Source of the DNA: an uncultured Alcaligenaceae bacterium
GTDB taxonomy: Bacteria; Pseudomonadota; Gammaproteobacteria; Burkholderiales; Burkholderiaceae_B
Length of the DNA: 64,000 bases
Direction: 5' to 3'
NCBI GenBank assembly: GCA_937908115.1
Contig: CALEQZ010000015.1
Coordinates: forward strand, 1-64,000
The notes beneath the pieces were generated by a model. That model worked only from the letters and a program-made list of their open reading frames with translations. It did no database searches and was not told where the DNA came from. Within the stretch, counting starts at the first letter, position 1. Each line of letters starts with the position of its first letter. A program made the position numbers and the translations under genes. This document shows, piece by piece, positions 45,755 to 55,086 of this stretch.

Positions 45755-46170
45755 GCCATCGGGGTGGAACATCCATTCAGGGCCCACGATTTTAGTGGCT
45801 CGGGCCAGGCGCCCTCGGCCGCGCCGGCGTAAGGCGCCCGCGCGGCGCGCTGCCTGCAGTAGACTGGCGGCCTGCAGGATAGTTTCCATCCCGGCCTCAT
45901 ATCCGCCACGGTATCGATATCGGCCATGGCCCATAACCTGGGCATGGTTCGCCGACACTCGGCCACGCACGCCGCCGCGGGGGTGTCGGCATGCCTATCG
46001 ATGAGGTGGCGCGATCGGCGGGCACCGTAGGCCATGGGCTGCTGTGCCGCGGCTGGCCAGGGCGCATGCCGGTGCGCACGGTCAGCCGGGATTGACGCGA
46101 CCGGTCTTTCCGGGCAAGTTTGCCCCTTCGCGGACGGCCAGGCCGACCGCTTCCCCGATGGAGGAACGCA
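45755..46170. other. 416-bp divergent intergenic region, hpnC / SDR
   Basis: No convincing gene is seen here; short frames on both strands lack family signatures. A TAAAAT on the minus strand (45789-45794) suits hpnC. TTGACG at 46092-46097 is a good -35 for the SDR gene but the hexamer 17 bp on (CAAGTT) is a poor -10. Confidence 0.6.
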
Positions 46171-46893
46171 GTGAAAGACATGTGCGTGTTGGTGACCGGC
46201 GCCACCAAGGGCATAGGCTGGGCGCTTAGCCAGCGGCTGGCCGACCAAGGCTGCCACGTGGTGGGCATTGCCCGGCACACATCCGAAGTGGATTTCCCCG
46301 GCTACCTCTACGAGTGCGATCTGACCGATGCGGGCCAGACCCAGGACCTGCTGCACGTCATCCGCGAGAAGTTTCCCATAGACGGCGTGGTCAACAACGT
46401 TGGCCTGGTCATGCCGCAGCCCTTGGGCAGCGTCGACCTGGCGGCGCTGTACCAGGTGCTGGACTTGAACGTGCGCGTGGCGGTGCAGGTCACGCAGGCC
46501 TTTACCGAAACCATGAAGGCGCGCCGCGCCGGACGCATCGTCAACGTGTGCAGCCGCGTCATCTGGGGCGCGCAGGACCGTACGGCCTATTCCGCGGCCA
46601 AGAGCGCACTGGTCGGTTGCACGCGCACCTGGGCGATCGAGCTTGCCCCCTACGGCATCACCGTCAACGCGGTGGCGCCCGGGCCGGTGGAGACCGAGCT
46701 CTTCCGGCAGAACCACCCAGTCGGCAGCGAAGCGGAAAAACACGCTTTAGCCTCCATTCCCATGGGGCGGCTGGCCACGCCCAGCGAGGTCGCGGCGGCC
46801 ATCGCCTTTTTCCTGTCGGACGAGGCCGGCTTCATCACCGGACAGGTGCTGGGCGTGGACGGCGGCGGCAGCCTGGGCGTGGCGCGGGGCTGA
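46171..46893 (+). CDS. Short-chain dehydrogenase/reductase
   Basis: NAD(P)-dependent SDR-family oxidoreductase of unknown substrate. The start is GTG 46171, with GGAGG 6 bases upstream, giving 240 residues; ATG 46180 is spaced less well. Motifs are VTGATKGIG (cofactor), NNVG in place of the usual NNAG, VNVCSRVIWGAQDRTAYSAAK with the catalytic Ser-Tyr-Lys, and the C-terminal DEAGFITGQVLGVDGGGSLG. It resembles FabG-like reductases; no pathway partner is adjacent. Confidence 0.88.
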   Translation: MKDMCVLVTGATKGIGWALSQRLADQGCHVVGIARHTSEVDFPGYLYECDLTDAGQTQDLLHVIREKFPIDGVVNNVGLVMPQPLGSVDLAALYQVLDLNVRVAVQVTQAFTETMKARRAGRIVNVCSRVIWGAQDRTAYSAAKSALVGCTRTWAIELAPYGITVNAVAPGPVETELFRQNHPVGSEAEKHALASIPMGRLATPSEVAAAIAFFLSDEAGFITGQVLGVDGGGSLGVARG

Positions 46894-46958
46894 CGGCCTG
46901 CGCGCTGGCGCCGCCTGCCGCGCTTGGCTGGCGCAGGCGCCGGGTAAACTGCCCCACC

Positions 46959-48314
46959 ATGGCCAAACCCAAGACCGTTTACACCTGCGCCGCTTGCGGC
47001 GGCACGACGCCCAAATGGCAAGGCCAGTGCCCGCATTGCCAAGCCTGGAACACACTGGAGGAAACCGCCGCGGCGCCGCCTTCGGCGCATCGCTTTGCGC
47101 CGCTTGCGGGCACGGCCGCCCCGGTGCGCTCGCTGGCCGACATCGAAGCGCGCGAACTGCCGCGCATGCCCACCGGCCTGTCCGAATTCGACCGCGTGCT
47201 GGGCGGGGGGCTGGTCGCCGGCGCGGTCGTGCTCATCGGCGGCGATCCCGGCATCGGCAAATCCACGCTGTTGCTGCAGGCCTTGGCCGCCATGTCCGAG
47301 CGCGCCCGGGTGCTCTACGTCACCGGCGAGGAATCGGCCGAGCAGGTCGCACTGCGCGCGCGCAGGCTAGGACTGCGCACCGCCGAGGTCAGCCTGCTTG
47401 CGGAAATCCGCCTGGAGGCCATCCAGGCCACCCTCGAGCAGCAGCGGCCGGCCGTGGCAGTCATCGACTCGATCCAAACGCTTTATTCCGGTGAGCTCAA
47501 TTCCGCGCCCGGTTCGGTGTCGCAGGTACGTGAGTGCGCCGCGCAGCTGACCCGGCTGGCCAAGCAAACCGGTGTGCCCATCGTCATGATCGGCCACGTC
47601 ACCAAGGACGGGGCATTGGCCGGCCCGCGGGTGTTGGAGCACATCGTCGACACCGTCCTGTACTTCGAGGGCGATACGCATTCGTCCTTCCGGCTCGTAC
47701 GCGCGTTCAAGAACCGCTACGGCGCGGTCAACGAGCTGGGCGTATTCGCCATGACCGACCGCGGCCTGCGCGGCGTGGCCAATCCGTCGGCGCTGTTTTT
47801 GTCGCAGCACGACCAGCAGGTGGCCGGATCGTGCGTCATGGCCACCCAGGAAGGCACGCGGCCGCTGCTGGTGGAGATCCAGGCGCTGGTCGACACGGCG
47901 CACGTGCCCAACCCGCGCCGGTTGTCGCTGGGGCTGGAGGGCACGCGGCTGGCCATGCTGCTGGCGGTGCTGCATCGCCATGCAGGCGTGGCCACCTTCG
48001 ACCAGGACGTCTTCGTCAACGCCGTCGGCGGGGTGCGCATCGGCGAGCCGGCAGCCGACCTGCCGGTGCTGCTGGCCATCATGTCGTCGCTGCGCAACCG
48101 GCCGCTGCCGCGCGGACTGGTGGCCTTCGGCGAAGTTGGCCTGGCCGGCGAGATTCGCCCGGCGCCGCGCGGGCAGGAGCGCTTGCGCGAGGCCGCCAAG
48201 CTGGGCTTTGGCACCGCCCTGATCCCCAAGGCCAACGCGCCGCGCCAGCCCATCGAGGGGCTGGAGATTTGGGCGGTCGACCGGCTGGAGCAGGCGCTGG
48301 AAAGGCTGCGCTGA
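46959..48314 (+). CDS. radA: DNA repair protein RadA (Sms)
   Basis: RecA-like ATPase acting in branch migration during recombinational repair. From ATG 46959 the protein is 451 residues: zinc finger CAACGG...CPHC at the N-terminus, Walker A LIGGDPGIGKSTLLLQ (about residue 95), the RadA-specific FKNRYGAVNE motif and a Lon-protease-like C-terminal domain (FVNAVGGVRIGEPAADL, GEIRPAPRGQERLREA). The frame is open far upstream inside the SDR gene but the zinc finger marks the true start. Confidence 0.97.
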   Translation: MAKPKTVYTCAACGGTTPKWQGQCPHCQAWNTLEETAAAPPSAHRFAPLAGTAAPVRSLADIEARELPRMPTGLSEFDRVLGGGLVAGAVVLIGGDPGIGKSTLLLQALAAMSERARVLYVTGEESAEQVALRARRLGLRTAEVSLLAEIRLEAIQATLEQQRPAVAVIDSIQTLYSGELNSAPGSVSQVRECAAQLTRLAKQTGVPIVMIGHVTKDGALAGPRVLEHIVDTVLYFEGDTHSSFRLVRAFKNRYGAVNELGVFAMTDRGLRGVANPSALFLSQHDQQVAGSCVMATQEGTRPLLVEIQALVDTAHVPNPRRLSLGLEGTRLAMLLAVLHRHAGVATFDQDVFVNAVGGVRIGEPAADLPVLLAIMSSLRNRPLPRGLVAFGEVGLAGEIRPAPRGQERLREAAKLGFGTALIPKANAPRQPIEGLEIWAVDRLEQALERLR

Positions 48315-48346
48315 CCGGGCCGGCGTCCGGCCAGCGCAGCCAGCCA

Positions 48347-49627
48347 TCAGCGCGCGTAGGCGAGGTCGCGCAGCAGCAGCGAAAGCTCCGGTACGTAGGT
48401 GATCAACGCCAGGCAGGCCAGTACTACGGCCACGAAGGGCGCAAGCGGCCGCACCAGCCGCTCCAGCGGCACCTTGCTGACGGTGCAGGCGGCAAACAGG
48501 TTCACGCCGAAGGGTGGGGTGACCATGCCCAGTGCCAGGTTGACGACCATGATGATGCCGAAGTGAACGGGGTCGATGCCGAACTGCGTGGCCACCGGCA
48601 GCAAAAGCGGCGCGAGCACCACGATCGAAGCCGACGTCTCGATGAACATGCCGATGACGAACAGCGCCACGTTCACGCCGACCAGGAAGCCGTACTTGCT
48701 GTCGAAGATGCCGGCCAGCCAGTGGCCCAGGGCATCGGGCACGCCCGCCCGGTTGAGCAGGAAGCTGAACACGCCCGCGTTGGCGATGATGAACATGATC
48801 ACCGCCGTCGCGATCACCGAGCGGCGCAGTGTCGCCGACAGCACGCGCAGGTCGATGCGCCGGTAGACGAACATGCCGATGATGGCCGCGTAGACCACCG
48901 CGACGACCGACGCTTCGGTCGGTGTAAAGACCCCGCCGTAAATGCCGCCCAGGATAATGACCGGCATCAGCAAGGCAAGCCAGGCATGCGAGAACGCGCG
49001 CCCGAGCGGCATCCGGCCCTCGCCGTCGAGCTTGTCCACTCCGTTGCGGCGTGCGTACAGCCACACGTAGAGCATGAGCGCCAGGCCGATCAGGATGCCC
49101 GGGCCGATGCCCGCGATGAACAGTTCTCCGGTCGATGTGTCGGTCGACACCGCGAACAGGATGAGCGGGATCGAGGGTGGGATGATCACGCCGAGCTCGG
49201 CGGCGGTGGCTTGTAGCGATGCGGCAAACGGGGCGGGGTAGCCATGGCGTACCATGGCCGGGATCAGGATGGCGCCCACCGCAAAGGTGGTCGCCACGCT
49301 CGAGCCCGCCACGGCCGCGAAGATCATGCAGGTCAGCACGCAACTGCACGCCAGCCCGCCCTGTACGCCGCCGACCACGCTCTTGGCGAACTCGACCATG
49401 CGCTCGGAGATGCCGCCGGCCTCCATCAGGTTGCCGGCCAAAATGAAAAACGGCACGGCGACCAGCGGGTATTTGTCCAACGCGGCATAGATTTGCTGGG
49501 CCACCACCAGCCAGGTCAGGTTGCCCGAGACCGCCACGCCCAGCAGGCTGGACAATCCGATCGATACCGCCACCGGCACCGATACGGCGAAGAACACGAG
49601 CATGGAAAGGATCATGACTTGCGGCAT
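48347..49627 (-). CDS. dctM: TRAP transporter large permease (DctM type)
   Basis: Large membrane subunit of a tripartite ATP-independent periplasmic transporter, energised by an ion gradient. The 426 residues form about 12 helices with VPFFILAGNLMEAGGISERMV, IPPSIPLILFAVSTDTSTGELF, GVFTPTEASVVAVVYAAIIG and GMVTPPFGVNLF, all family signatures. It is the last gene of dctP-dctQ-dctM, 12 bp after dctQ. Substrate not predictable beyond small carboxylates. Confidence 0.94.
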   Translation of the reverse strand: MPQVMILSMLVFFAVSVPVAVSIGLSSLLGVAVSGNLTWLVVAQQIYAALDKYPLVAVPFFILAGNLMEAGGISERMVEFAKSVVGGVQGGLACSCVLTCMIFAAVAGSSVATTFAVGAILIPAMVRHGYPAPFAASLQATAAELGVIIPPSIPLILFAVSTDTSTGELFIAGIGPGILIGLALMLYVWLYARRNGVDKLDGEGRMPLGRAFSHAWLALLMPVIILGGIYGGVFTPTEASVVAVVYAAIIGMFVYRRIDLRVLSATLRRSVIATAVIMFIIANAGVFSFLLNRAGVPDALGHWLAGIFDSKYGFLVGVNVALFVIGMFIETSASIVVLAPLLLPVATQFGIDPVHFGIIMVVNLALGMVTPPFGVNLFAACTVSKVPLERLVRPLAPFVAVVLACLALITYVPELSLLLRDLAYAR

Positions 49628-49639
49628 GTCGCTCCCCCT

Positions 49640-50137
49640 TCAGCCCTGTGCTTCGCCGGGCACGTCGGCGGCCGTGTCCGGGCCTTCCAGCCAACGCGCC
49701 AGCACGGCCAGCGCGGCCAGCGTCGTGCCGACCGGGATCGCCAGGTAAATCCATGAAATGGAGATGTTCAGGCTGGGCACGGTCTGGAACCGCACCCGCC
49801 AGGTCATCTGGCCGCCCACCCAGGCCATGAACAGCAAAAAGCCGATGCAGATGGCCGAAACCAAGCTGTCGAGCCAGCGGCCGCGCGCACCCAGCGCATT
49901 GCGCAGCACGGCCACGCTGATCATGGCGCCTTGCCGGAAGGCCAGCGCCACGCCGAGCAGCACGGCCCAGATCAGCACGGCGCGTGTCAGGACTTCGCTC
50001 CAGTCCGCCGGCGATTGCAGGACGAATCGGGCGAGCACCTGGTAGAACCCGGCGCCTACGGCCACGACCAGCAGGGCCTGGGCCACGGCGGAAACCGTGC
50101 GGACCACCCAGCGGTCGATCGCACTGAAAACTTGCAT
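49640..50137 (-). CDS. dctQ: TRAP transporter small permease (DctQ type)
   Basis: Small membrane subunit of the TRAP system with four helices. From ATG 50137, supported by GAGGA 7 bases upstream, it is 165 residues. Helix 2 region WSEVLTRAVLIWAVLLGVALAFRQGAMISV and SWIYLAIPVGTTLAALAVL are typical DctQ features. It lies 80 bp after dctP. Confidence 0.92.
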   Translation of the reverse strand: MQVFSAIDRWVVRTVSAVAQALLVVAVGAGFYQVLARFVLQSPADWSEVLTRAVLIWAVLLGVALAFRQGAMISVAVLRNALGARGRWLDSLVSAICIGFLLFMAWVGGQMTWRVRFQTVPSLNISISWIYLAIPVGTTLAALAVLARWLEGPDTAADVPGEAQG

Positions 50138-50217
50138 GGCGTTGTCCTCGCATGCGCGGCTGGCCGTCGCCACGGGCACACGCGCCCGCTGCGGCGGCCA
50201 GCTGCAGGCCTGGCGGC

Positions 50218-51201
50218 CTACTTGGTGTCGCGTATGGCCTGGATCAGGCCCTTGTCGTACTTCTTGTAGTACTCGGGATAGACGGGCTCGACGGCGGCTG
50301 CGAACGCGGCGGTATCGACGTCCTCCACGACCTGCATGCCTTCCTTCTTGAGTTGCTCGACGCCGGTGCGTTCGACGTTGTCCACGAAATCGCGCATGGC
50401 TTGCGCGGCGGCGCGGCCGGCTTGCTGGAACATCTTTTTCTGGTCATCTGGCAGGCCGTCGTAGACCGAAGGCGACATCAGGACCAGGGCCGGGCCATAG
50501 ACGTGGGCAGTCAGCGACAGATGCTTTTGCAGCTGCGACAGCTTGGCCGAGGTGATGACCGACAAGGGGTTTTCCTGTCCGTCTATCGTGCCCTGCTGCA
50601 GCGCCGTGGCCACTTCGGGCCAGGCCATGGGCGTGGGCAGGATGCCAATGCTGCGGAAGGCGGCGATGTGCACCGGGTTTTCGGTGGTGCGGATCTTCAG
50701 GCCCTTGGCGTCGGCGGGCGTGCGCACCGGGCGCACATTGTTGGTCAGGTGCCGAAACCCCTGTTCGCCCCAGGCCAGCGCCACGATGCCGCGTTGCGGG
50801 AACTTGGCCAGCATGTCTTGTCCAATAGGGCCGTCCAGCACTTTGCGGGCGTGTTCCAGGTCGCGCAGCAGGAATGGGATGTCGAACACGCCGGTTTCGG
50901 GCACGAAGTTCAGCGTCGCGCCGGTCGAGACGATGGCCAGGTCGATGGTGCCGATCTGCAGGCCCTCGATCACCTCGCGCTCACCGCCCAGGGCGCTGTT
51001 GGGGAACTGCTGTATCTTGAACTTGCCGTCGCTGGCCTGCTCGACGGATTTGGCAAAGGCTTCGCCGCCGGCGCCGTAGTGCGAATTGGTCGACAGGGCG
51101 TAGGCCATCCGCAGCGTGGTCTGCGCCGAGGCGGCGGGCGCCGCGGCCAGTGCGGCGGCGGCCACGCAAGCCGCCACCGATGCGGAAAGGAAATTGCGCA
51201 T
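50218..51201 (-). CDS. dctP: TRAP transporter substrate-binding protein (DctP family)
   Basis: Periplasmic solute receptor of the TRAP system. From ATG 51201 (AGGAG 9 bases upstream) it is 327 residues with a clear signal peptide ending PAASAQ near residue 26. LRMAYALSTNSHYGAGGEAFAKSVEQAS, NSALGGEREVIEGLQIGTID and PVRTPADAKGLKIRTTENPVH are DctP signatures; the conserved substrate-carboxylate Arg region is KGLKIRTTE. Another ATG at 51210 abuts the ribosome-binding site and is unlikely. Ligand unknown. Confidence 0.94.
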   Translation of the reverse strand: MRNFLSASVAACVAAAALAAAPAASAQTTLRMAYALSTNSHYGAGGEAFAKSVEQASDGKFKIQQFPNSALGGEREVIEGLQIGTIDLAIVSTGATLNFVPETGVFDIPFLLRDLEHARKVLDGPIGQDMLAKFPQRGIVALAWGEQGFRHLTNNVRPVRTPADAKGLKIRTTENPVHIAAFRSIGILPTPMAWPEVATALQQGTIDGQENPLSVITSAKLSQLQKHLSLTAHVYGPALVLMSPSVYDGLPDDQKKMFQQAGRAAAQAMRDFVDNVERTGVEQLKKEGMQVVEDVDTAAFAAAVEPVYPEYYKKYDKGLIQAIRDTK

Positions 51202-51293
51202 GGGTCTCATCTCCTGGGGTTTCTTAGAATATCGGTACCCTCCGCCCGTCGGCGGTACCTTCCGGCCGCCCATGATAGCGGCATTTTCCCTTT

Positions 51294-51307
51294 CCCTTCC
51301 TGAAGGG
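51294..51307 (+). promoter_or_regulatory. Small hairpin holding the ribosome-binding site of the FtsX-type gene
   Basis: CCCTT and AAGGG pair around a 4-nt loop, and AAGGG is also the ribosome-binding site 8 bases before ATG 51316. Five pairs is marginal, so any effect on translation is conjecture. Confidence 0.3.
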
Positions 51308-51315
51308 TTTGCCCC

Positions 51316-53859
51316 ATGATGCCTTCCTGCACGGCGCCAGCCGTCGCCACGCCCGTCCGGCGCGCTGCGCGCGGCATCCTCGCGCAGGCCTGGCGCATGA
51401 CATTGCGCGACGCAAGCGCCGGCGAACTGCGCCTGCTCGGGTTGGCCTTGGTGATCGCCGTGGCGGCGGTCACCAGCGTCGGCTTCCTGGCCGACCGCGT
51501 CGGCGCGGCGCTGGTGCGCGACGCGGCCCGGATGCTGGGGGCGGACCTGGTGCTCGAATCCGATTCGCCGGTGGGCGAGGCCTTGGCCGACGAGGCTGCC
51601 AGGCGTGGCCTGGCGGCGGTGCGCACTTGGCAGTTTCCCTCCATGGCCGGCGCCGGCGACCGCGCCCAATTGGCCGCCGTCAAGGCGGTGGAGCCAGGCT
51701 ATCCCCTGCGCGGCGAGCTGCGCACGGCCGATGCGCCGGGCGGGCCGCCGCGCTCGACCCCGGACGGGGCGCCCGCGCCTGGCACGGCCTGGGCCGACGC
51801 GCAACTGCTGGCCATGCTGGGTGCGGACGTGGGCGACGAGCTGACCCTGGGCGATGCCGCATTCAGGGTCGAGCGCATCATCGCCTATGAGCCCGACCGC
51901 GGCATGCAGTTCGTCAACGTGGCTCCGCGACTGCTGATCAACGCGCGCGACCTGCCCGCGACCGGGCTGCTCGCGCCCGGGGCGCGGGTCGAGTACAACC
52001 TGCTCGTGGCAGGCCGGCCAGAGGCGGTCGACGATTTCCGCGACTGGCTCGCCTCGCGCCTGGCGCGCGGCCAGCGCATCGAGACGCTGGAGTCGGGGCG
52101 CCCGGAAGTGCGCCGCGCGCTTGATCGCGCCCAGCGCTTCCTGGCATTGGTGGCCCTGTTGGCCGTGATGATCTCGGCCGTGGCGGTGGCGCTGGCCGCG
52201 CGGCGTTACGCGCTGCGCCACGTCGACGGGGTGGCGGTGATGCGCTGCCTGGGCGCGTCGCGGACGTGGCTGACGGGCTTGCTGGCGGCCGAGTTCGCCA
52301 TCGTCGGCGTCGCGGCGTCGCTTGCCGGCAGCGCGCTCGGCTACGCGGCGCACGCAGCGCTGATCGCCGCCTTGGGAGACCTGGTCGGCGTCGAGCTTCC
52401 GGCCGCTGGCTGGACGCCGGCCGCGCAAGGGTTGCTGACCGGCGTGTGGCTGCTGCTGGGCTTTGCCTTGCCGCCACTGTCTCGGTTGCTCGACGTCTCT
52501 CCGGCAAGGGTGCTGCGCCGGGACGCGGCCGGGGCCTCGCGCCGCCACGTGGCAGGTTACGCGCTGGGCGCTGCCGGCTTTGGCGCGTTGCTCTGGTGGT
52601 TCGCCGGCGACCTGCGCCTGGGTGCCGTGGTCGCAGGCGGTTTCCTCGCCGCTTTCGCGGCCTTTGGCGCAGCGGGCGCGCTGGCGCTGGCCCTGCTCGG
52701 CCGGGCACGTGCGGCCGTGCCGGCCATGCCGGCGCTGCGCTTTGCGCTGGCAGGCATGGTCAGGCGGCGCGGCGCGACGCTTGCACAGGTATGCGCGCTG
52801 GCCATGGGGCTGATGGCCCTCGTCCTGCTCGCGATCACGCGCACCGACCTCATTGCTGGCTGGCAGCGCTCGCTGCCGGCCAATGCCCCCAATCGTTTCC
52901 TGATCAACATCCAGCCGGACCAGCGCGGGCCGGTCGCCGAGCGGCTGGCCGAGGCCGGCCTGGGCCAGGCGCGGCTTTGGCCCATGATCCGCGGCCGGCT
53001 GGTGGCGATCAACGACCGTCCGGTGTCGCCCGCCGATTACGCGGACGCGCGCGCCAAGCGGCTGGTCGACAGGGATTTCAACCTTTCCTATGCCGAGGCG
53101 GTGCCGCGCTACAACGTCATCGTCCAGGGGCGCGACCTGGATCCGCAGGCGGCGGAGGTGTCGCTGGAAGAGGGATTGGCCCGGTCGCTGGGCATCGCCC
53201 TGGGCGATCACCTGCGCTTTGACGTGGCCGGCCGCACGGTGCAGGTTGCCGTCACCAGCATCCGCCGCGTCGACTGGGACAGCATGAACGTGAATTTTTT
53301 TGCCCTGATGTCGCCGGTGGCCCTGGGCGGTGAGCAGCAAAGCTGGCTGACGTCGTTTTACCTGCCGCCGCAGCAGGCCGACCTGCCGCGGCGCCTGGTG
53401 CGCGAGTTTCCCAACCTGACGGTATTTGACGTCGGCGCCATTCTTGCGCAGCTGCGCGAAGTGCTCGATCGCGTCACGGCTGCGGTGCAGCTGCTGTTCG
53501 TTTTTACGCTCGGCGCCGGCCTGGTCGTGCTGGCCGCGGCGCTGTCGGCCACCCGCGACGAGCGGGTACATGAAGCGGCCCTGCTGCGGGCACTGGGCGC
53601 CACGCGGGGGCAGCTCGTGCGCGCGCAGCGCATCGAGCTCCTTGCGGCGGGTGCCCTGGCCGGGCTGCTGGCCGCGGCAGGCGCGATGGCGGTGGCCTGG
53701 GCCCTGGCCAGTTACGTATTCGAGATCGACTTGGGGCGGCCGTGGTGGCCCTGGCTGGTCTCTGCGGGAGCGGGCATGCTGGCCGCATGGGCAGCCGGCG
53801 CGCTTGCCTTGCGCGGCGTCTTGCGCACGCCACCGCTGGTTACCTTGAGGCAGGCATGA
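51316..53859 (+). CDS. FtsX-like ABC transporter permease (YbbP/LolC-type)
   Basis: Large MacB/FtsX-superfamily permease, 847 residues, with ten expected helices in the pattern 1 + 3 + (linker) 2 + 1 + 3 and two big periplasmic domains. It resembles E. coli YbbP. Two FtsX domains are seen around residues 275-400 (LVALLAVMISAVAVALAARRYALRHV... RCLGASRTWLTGLLAAE) and 720-845 (FVFTLGAGLVVLAAALSATRDERVHEAALLRALGATRGQL). No ATPase gene (ybbA type) lies beside it. It overlaps the hemoglobin gene. Confidence 0.88.
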   Translation: MMPSCTAPAVATPVRRAARGILAQAWRMTLRDASAGELRLLGLALVIAVAAVTSVGFLADRVGAALVRDAARMLGADLVLESDSPVGEALADEAARRGLAAVRTWQFPSMAGAGDRAQLAAVKAVEPGYPLRGELRTADAPGGPPRSTPDGAPAPGTAWADAQLLAMLGADVGDELTLGDAAFRVERIIAYEPDRGMQFVNVAPRLLINARDLPATGLLAPGARVEYNLLVAGRPEAVDDFRDWLASRLARGQRIETLESGRPEVRRALDRAQRFLALVALLAVMISAVAVALAARRYALRHVDGVAVMRCLGASRTWLTGLLAAEFAIVGVAASLAGSALGYAAHAALIAALGDLVGVELPAAGWTPAAQGLLTGVWLLLGFALPPLSRLLDVSPARVLRRDAAGASRRHVAGYALGAAGFGALLWWFAGDLRLGAVVAGGFLAAFAAFGAAGALALALLGRARAAVPAMPALRFALAGMVRRRGATLAQVCALAMGLMALVLLAITRTDLIAGWQRSLPANAPNRFLINIQPDQRGPVAERLAEAGLGQARLWPMIRGRLVAINDRPVSPADYADARAKRLVDRDFNLSYAEAVPRYNVIVQGRDLDPQAAEVSLEEGLARSLGIALGDHLRFDVAGRTVQVAVTSIRRVDWDSMNVNFFALMSPVALGGEQQSWLTSFYLPPQQADLPRRLVREFPNLTVFDVGAILAQLREVLDRVTAAVQLLFVFTLGAGLVVLAAALSATRDERVHEAALLRALGATRGQLVRAQRIELLAAGALAGLLAAAGAMAVAWALASYVFEIDLGRPWWPWLVSAGAGMLAAWAAGALALRGVLRTPPLVTLRQA

Positions 53860-54284
53860 TGACGACGAATTTGCGCGATACGGCCGTGGCGCCGGCCGAC
53901 CCCGCCCGCACGCCGTACGAACAGTTGGGTGGCCAGGCCGGCGTACGCGCCCTGGTCGACCGTTTCTACGACCTGATGGACATGGACGAGGACTTGGCGC
54001 CGCTGCGCGCCCTGCATGGTCCCAGCCTGGATGCGGCGCGCGACAAGCTTTGGATGTTCCTGTGTGGCTACCTGGGCGGCCCCAGCCTGTACGTGCAGCG
54101 CTATGGCCATCCGCGGCTGCGGGCGCGCCATCTGCCGTTTGCCATCGATACCCGCGCGCGCGACCTGTGGCTGGCGTGCATGGAGCGCGCGTTGCGCGAC
54201 CAGGGCGTGGCCGCGCCGCTGGCCGAGCGCCTGATGCATGACTTTTATGCAGTGGCCGATTGGATGCGCAACCGTGAGGGCTGA
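53856..54284 (+). CDS. Group II truncated hemoglobin
   Basis: Heme protein of the 2-on-2 globin family, linked to oxygen/NO chemistry. The 142 residues contain TPYEQLGGQAGVRALVDRFYDLMDMDED, the F-helix region YGHPRLRARHLPFAI with the proximal His, LWMFLCGYLGGPSLYVQRYG and a Trp-containing G-helix (DLWLACMERAL), as in group II. Two ATGs (53856, 53859) are possible; the first overlaps the permease stop. Kdo kinase follows after 1 base. Confidence 0.92.
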   Translation: MMTTNLRDTAVAPADPARTPYEQLGGQAGVRALVDRFYDLMDMDEDLAPLRALHGPSLDAARDKLWMFLCGYLGGPSLYVQRYGHPRLRARHLPFAIDTRARDLWLACMERALRDQGVAAPLAERLMHDFYAVADWMRNREG

Positions 54285-54285
54285 C

Positions 54286-55017
54286 ATGCACGAGGATACG
54301 CGCGGATTCGAACCAGGGCGCTTGGCCTGGCGCGGCGGCGCCATGTTGTTTGATCGGCAGCGGGTGGCCGCGCCGGCGCCGGCGCTGCTCGATCCTGCCA
54401 GCTATGGGCAGGCGGCGGTGCAGGTCGGAGAGGGCGGGCGCAGCGCCGCGTGGTTCGTGCACGGCGATGCCGGCGCAGCCGTACTGCGCCGCTACCGCCG
54501 CGGCGGCCTGACGGCCAAGCTGGGGCGACGCGACTACCTGTGGCTGGGCGAGGCACGCACGCGCAGCTTCGCCGAATTCCGGCTGCTGCATGCCATGTGG
54601 CGCGAAGGACTGCCCGTGCCACGGCCGCTGGCGGCGGCCTACTGGCGGCGCGGCATTTTCTACGCCGGGGCCATCCTGGTCGAGCGCATCGCCGGCGCGC
54701 GCGCCCTGGCCCAGGTGATGGACGACGGCGCGTCTTGCCAGGCAGCGGCGCAGGCCATCGCCCGCATGCACCGCGCCGGCGTCTGGCATGCGGACCTGAA
54801 CGCGTACAACGTGCTGCTGGACCCAGCCGGCGCGGCGTGGCTGATCGATTTCGACCGCGGGCGGCGCCTGGCGCGGCTCAGCGACGCGGCGCGCGAGGCC
54901 AATCTGCGTCGCTTGCGGCGCTCCATGGCCAAGCTGGCCGGCGAGCGCGGCGACCGGGCCTGGCAGGTGCTTGCCCAGGCCTACCGGTCGGCCTGGGACG
55001 CCGGCGTCGTCGGGTAG
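54286..55017 (+). CDS. kdkA: 3-deoxy-D-manno-octulosonic acid (Kdo) kinase
   Basis: Inner-membrane-associated kinase that phosphorylates Kdo at O-4 in LPS of organisms with a single Kdo, as known for Haemophilus and Bordetella. From ATG 54286 it is 243 residues. Kinase-like motifs are VLRRYRRGGLTAKLGRRDYLWLG, the catalytic loop GVWHADLNAYNVLLD (about residue 165) and the metal-binding DFDRGRR. The start is one base after the globin stop, implying co-translation. Assignment rests on family resemblance. Confidence 0.88.
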   Translation: MHEDTRGFEPGRLAWRGGAMLFDRQRVAAPAPALLDPASYGQAAVQVGEGGRSAAWFVHGDAGAAVLRRYRRGGLTAKLGRRDYLWLGEARTRSFAEFRLLHAMWREGLPVPRPLAAAYWRRGIFYAGAILVERIAGARALAQVMDDGASCQAAAQAIARMHRAGVWHADLNAYNVLLDPAGAAWLIDFDRGRRLARLSDAAREANLRRLRRSMAKLAGERGDRAWQVLAQAYRSAWDAGVVG

Positions 55018-55086
55018 GCCCCATAGGTAAAAGGCTTTATCATTTTGCTTTTTTCGAAACATCCGGGTTTCTGCAGGGGGAATGCG

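Noticed and set aside
48318..48332. GGCCGG-CGT-CCGGCC hairpin between radA and dctM as a terminator
   Set aside because: No T-tract on either strand; a short GC palindrome is expected by chance at this composition.
47367..50153. A 928-codon minus-strand frame across radA, dctM and dctQ
   Set aside because: It is out of frame with both TRAP genes and antisense to radA, and the translation is Arg/Gly/Ala low complexity with no family signature.
51232..51258. GGTACC-flanked inverted repeat upstream of dctP as an operator
   Set aside because: The stem is broken and its arms are unequal; without a known regulator or conservation it is not better than chance.
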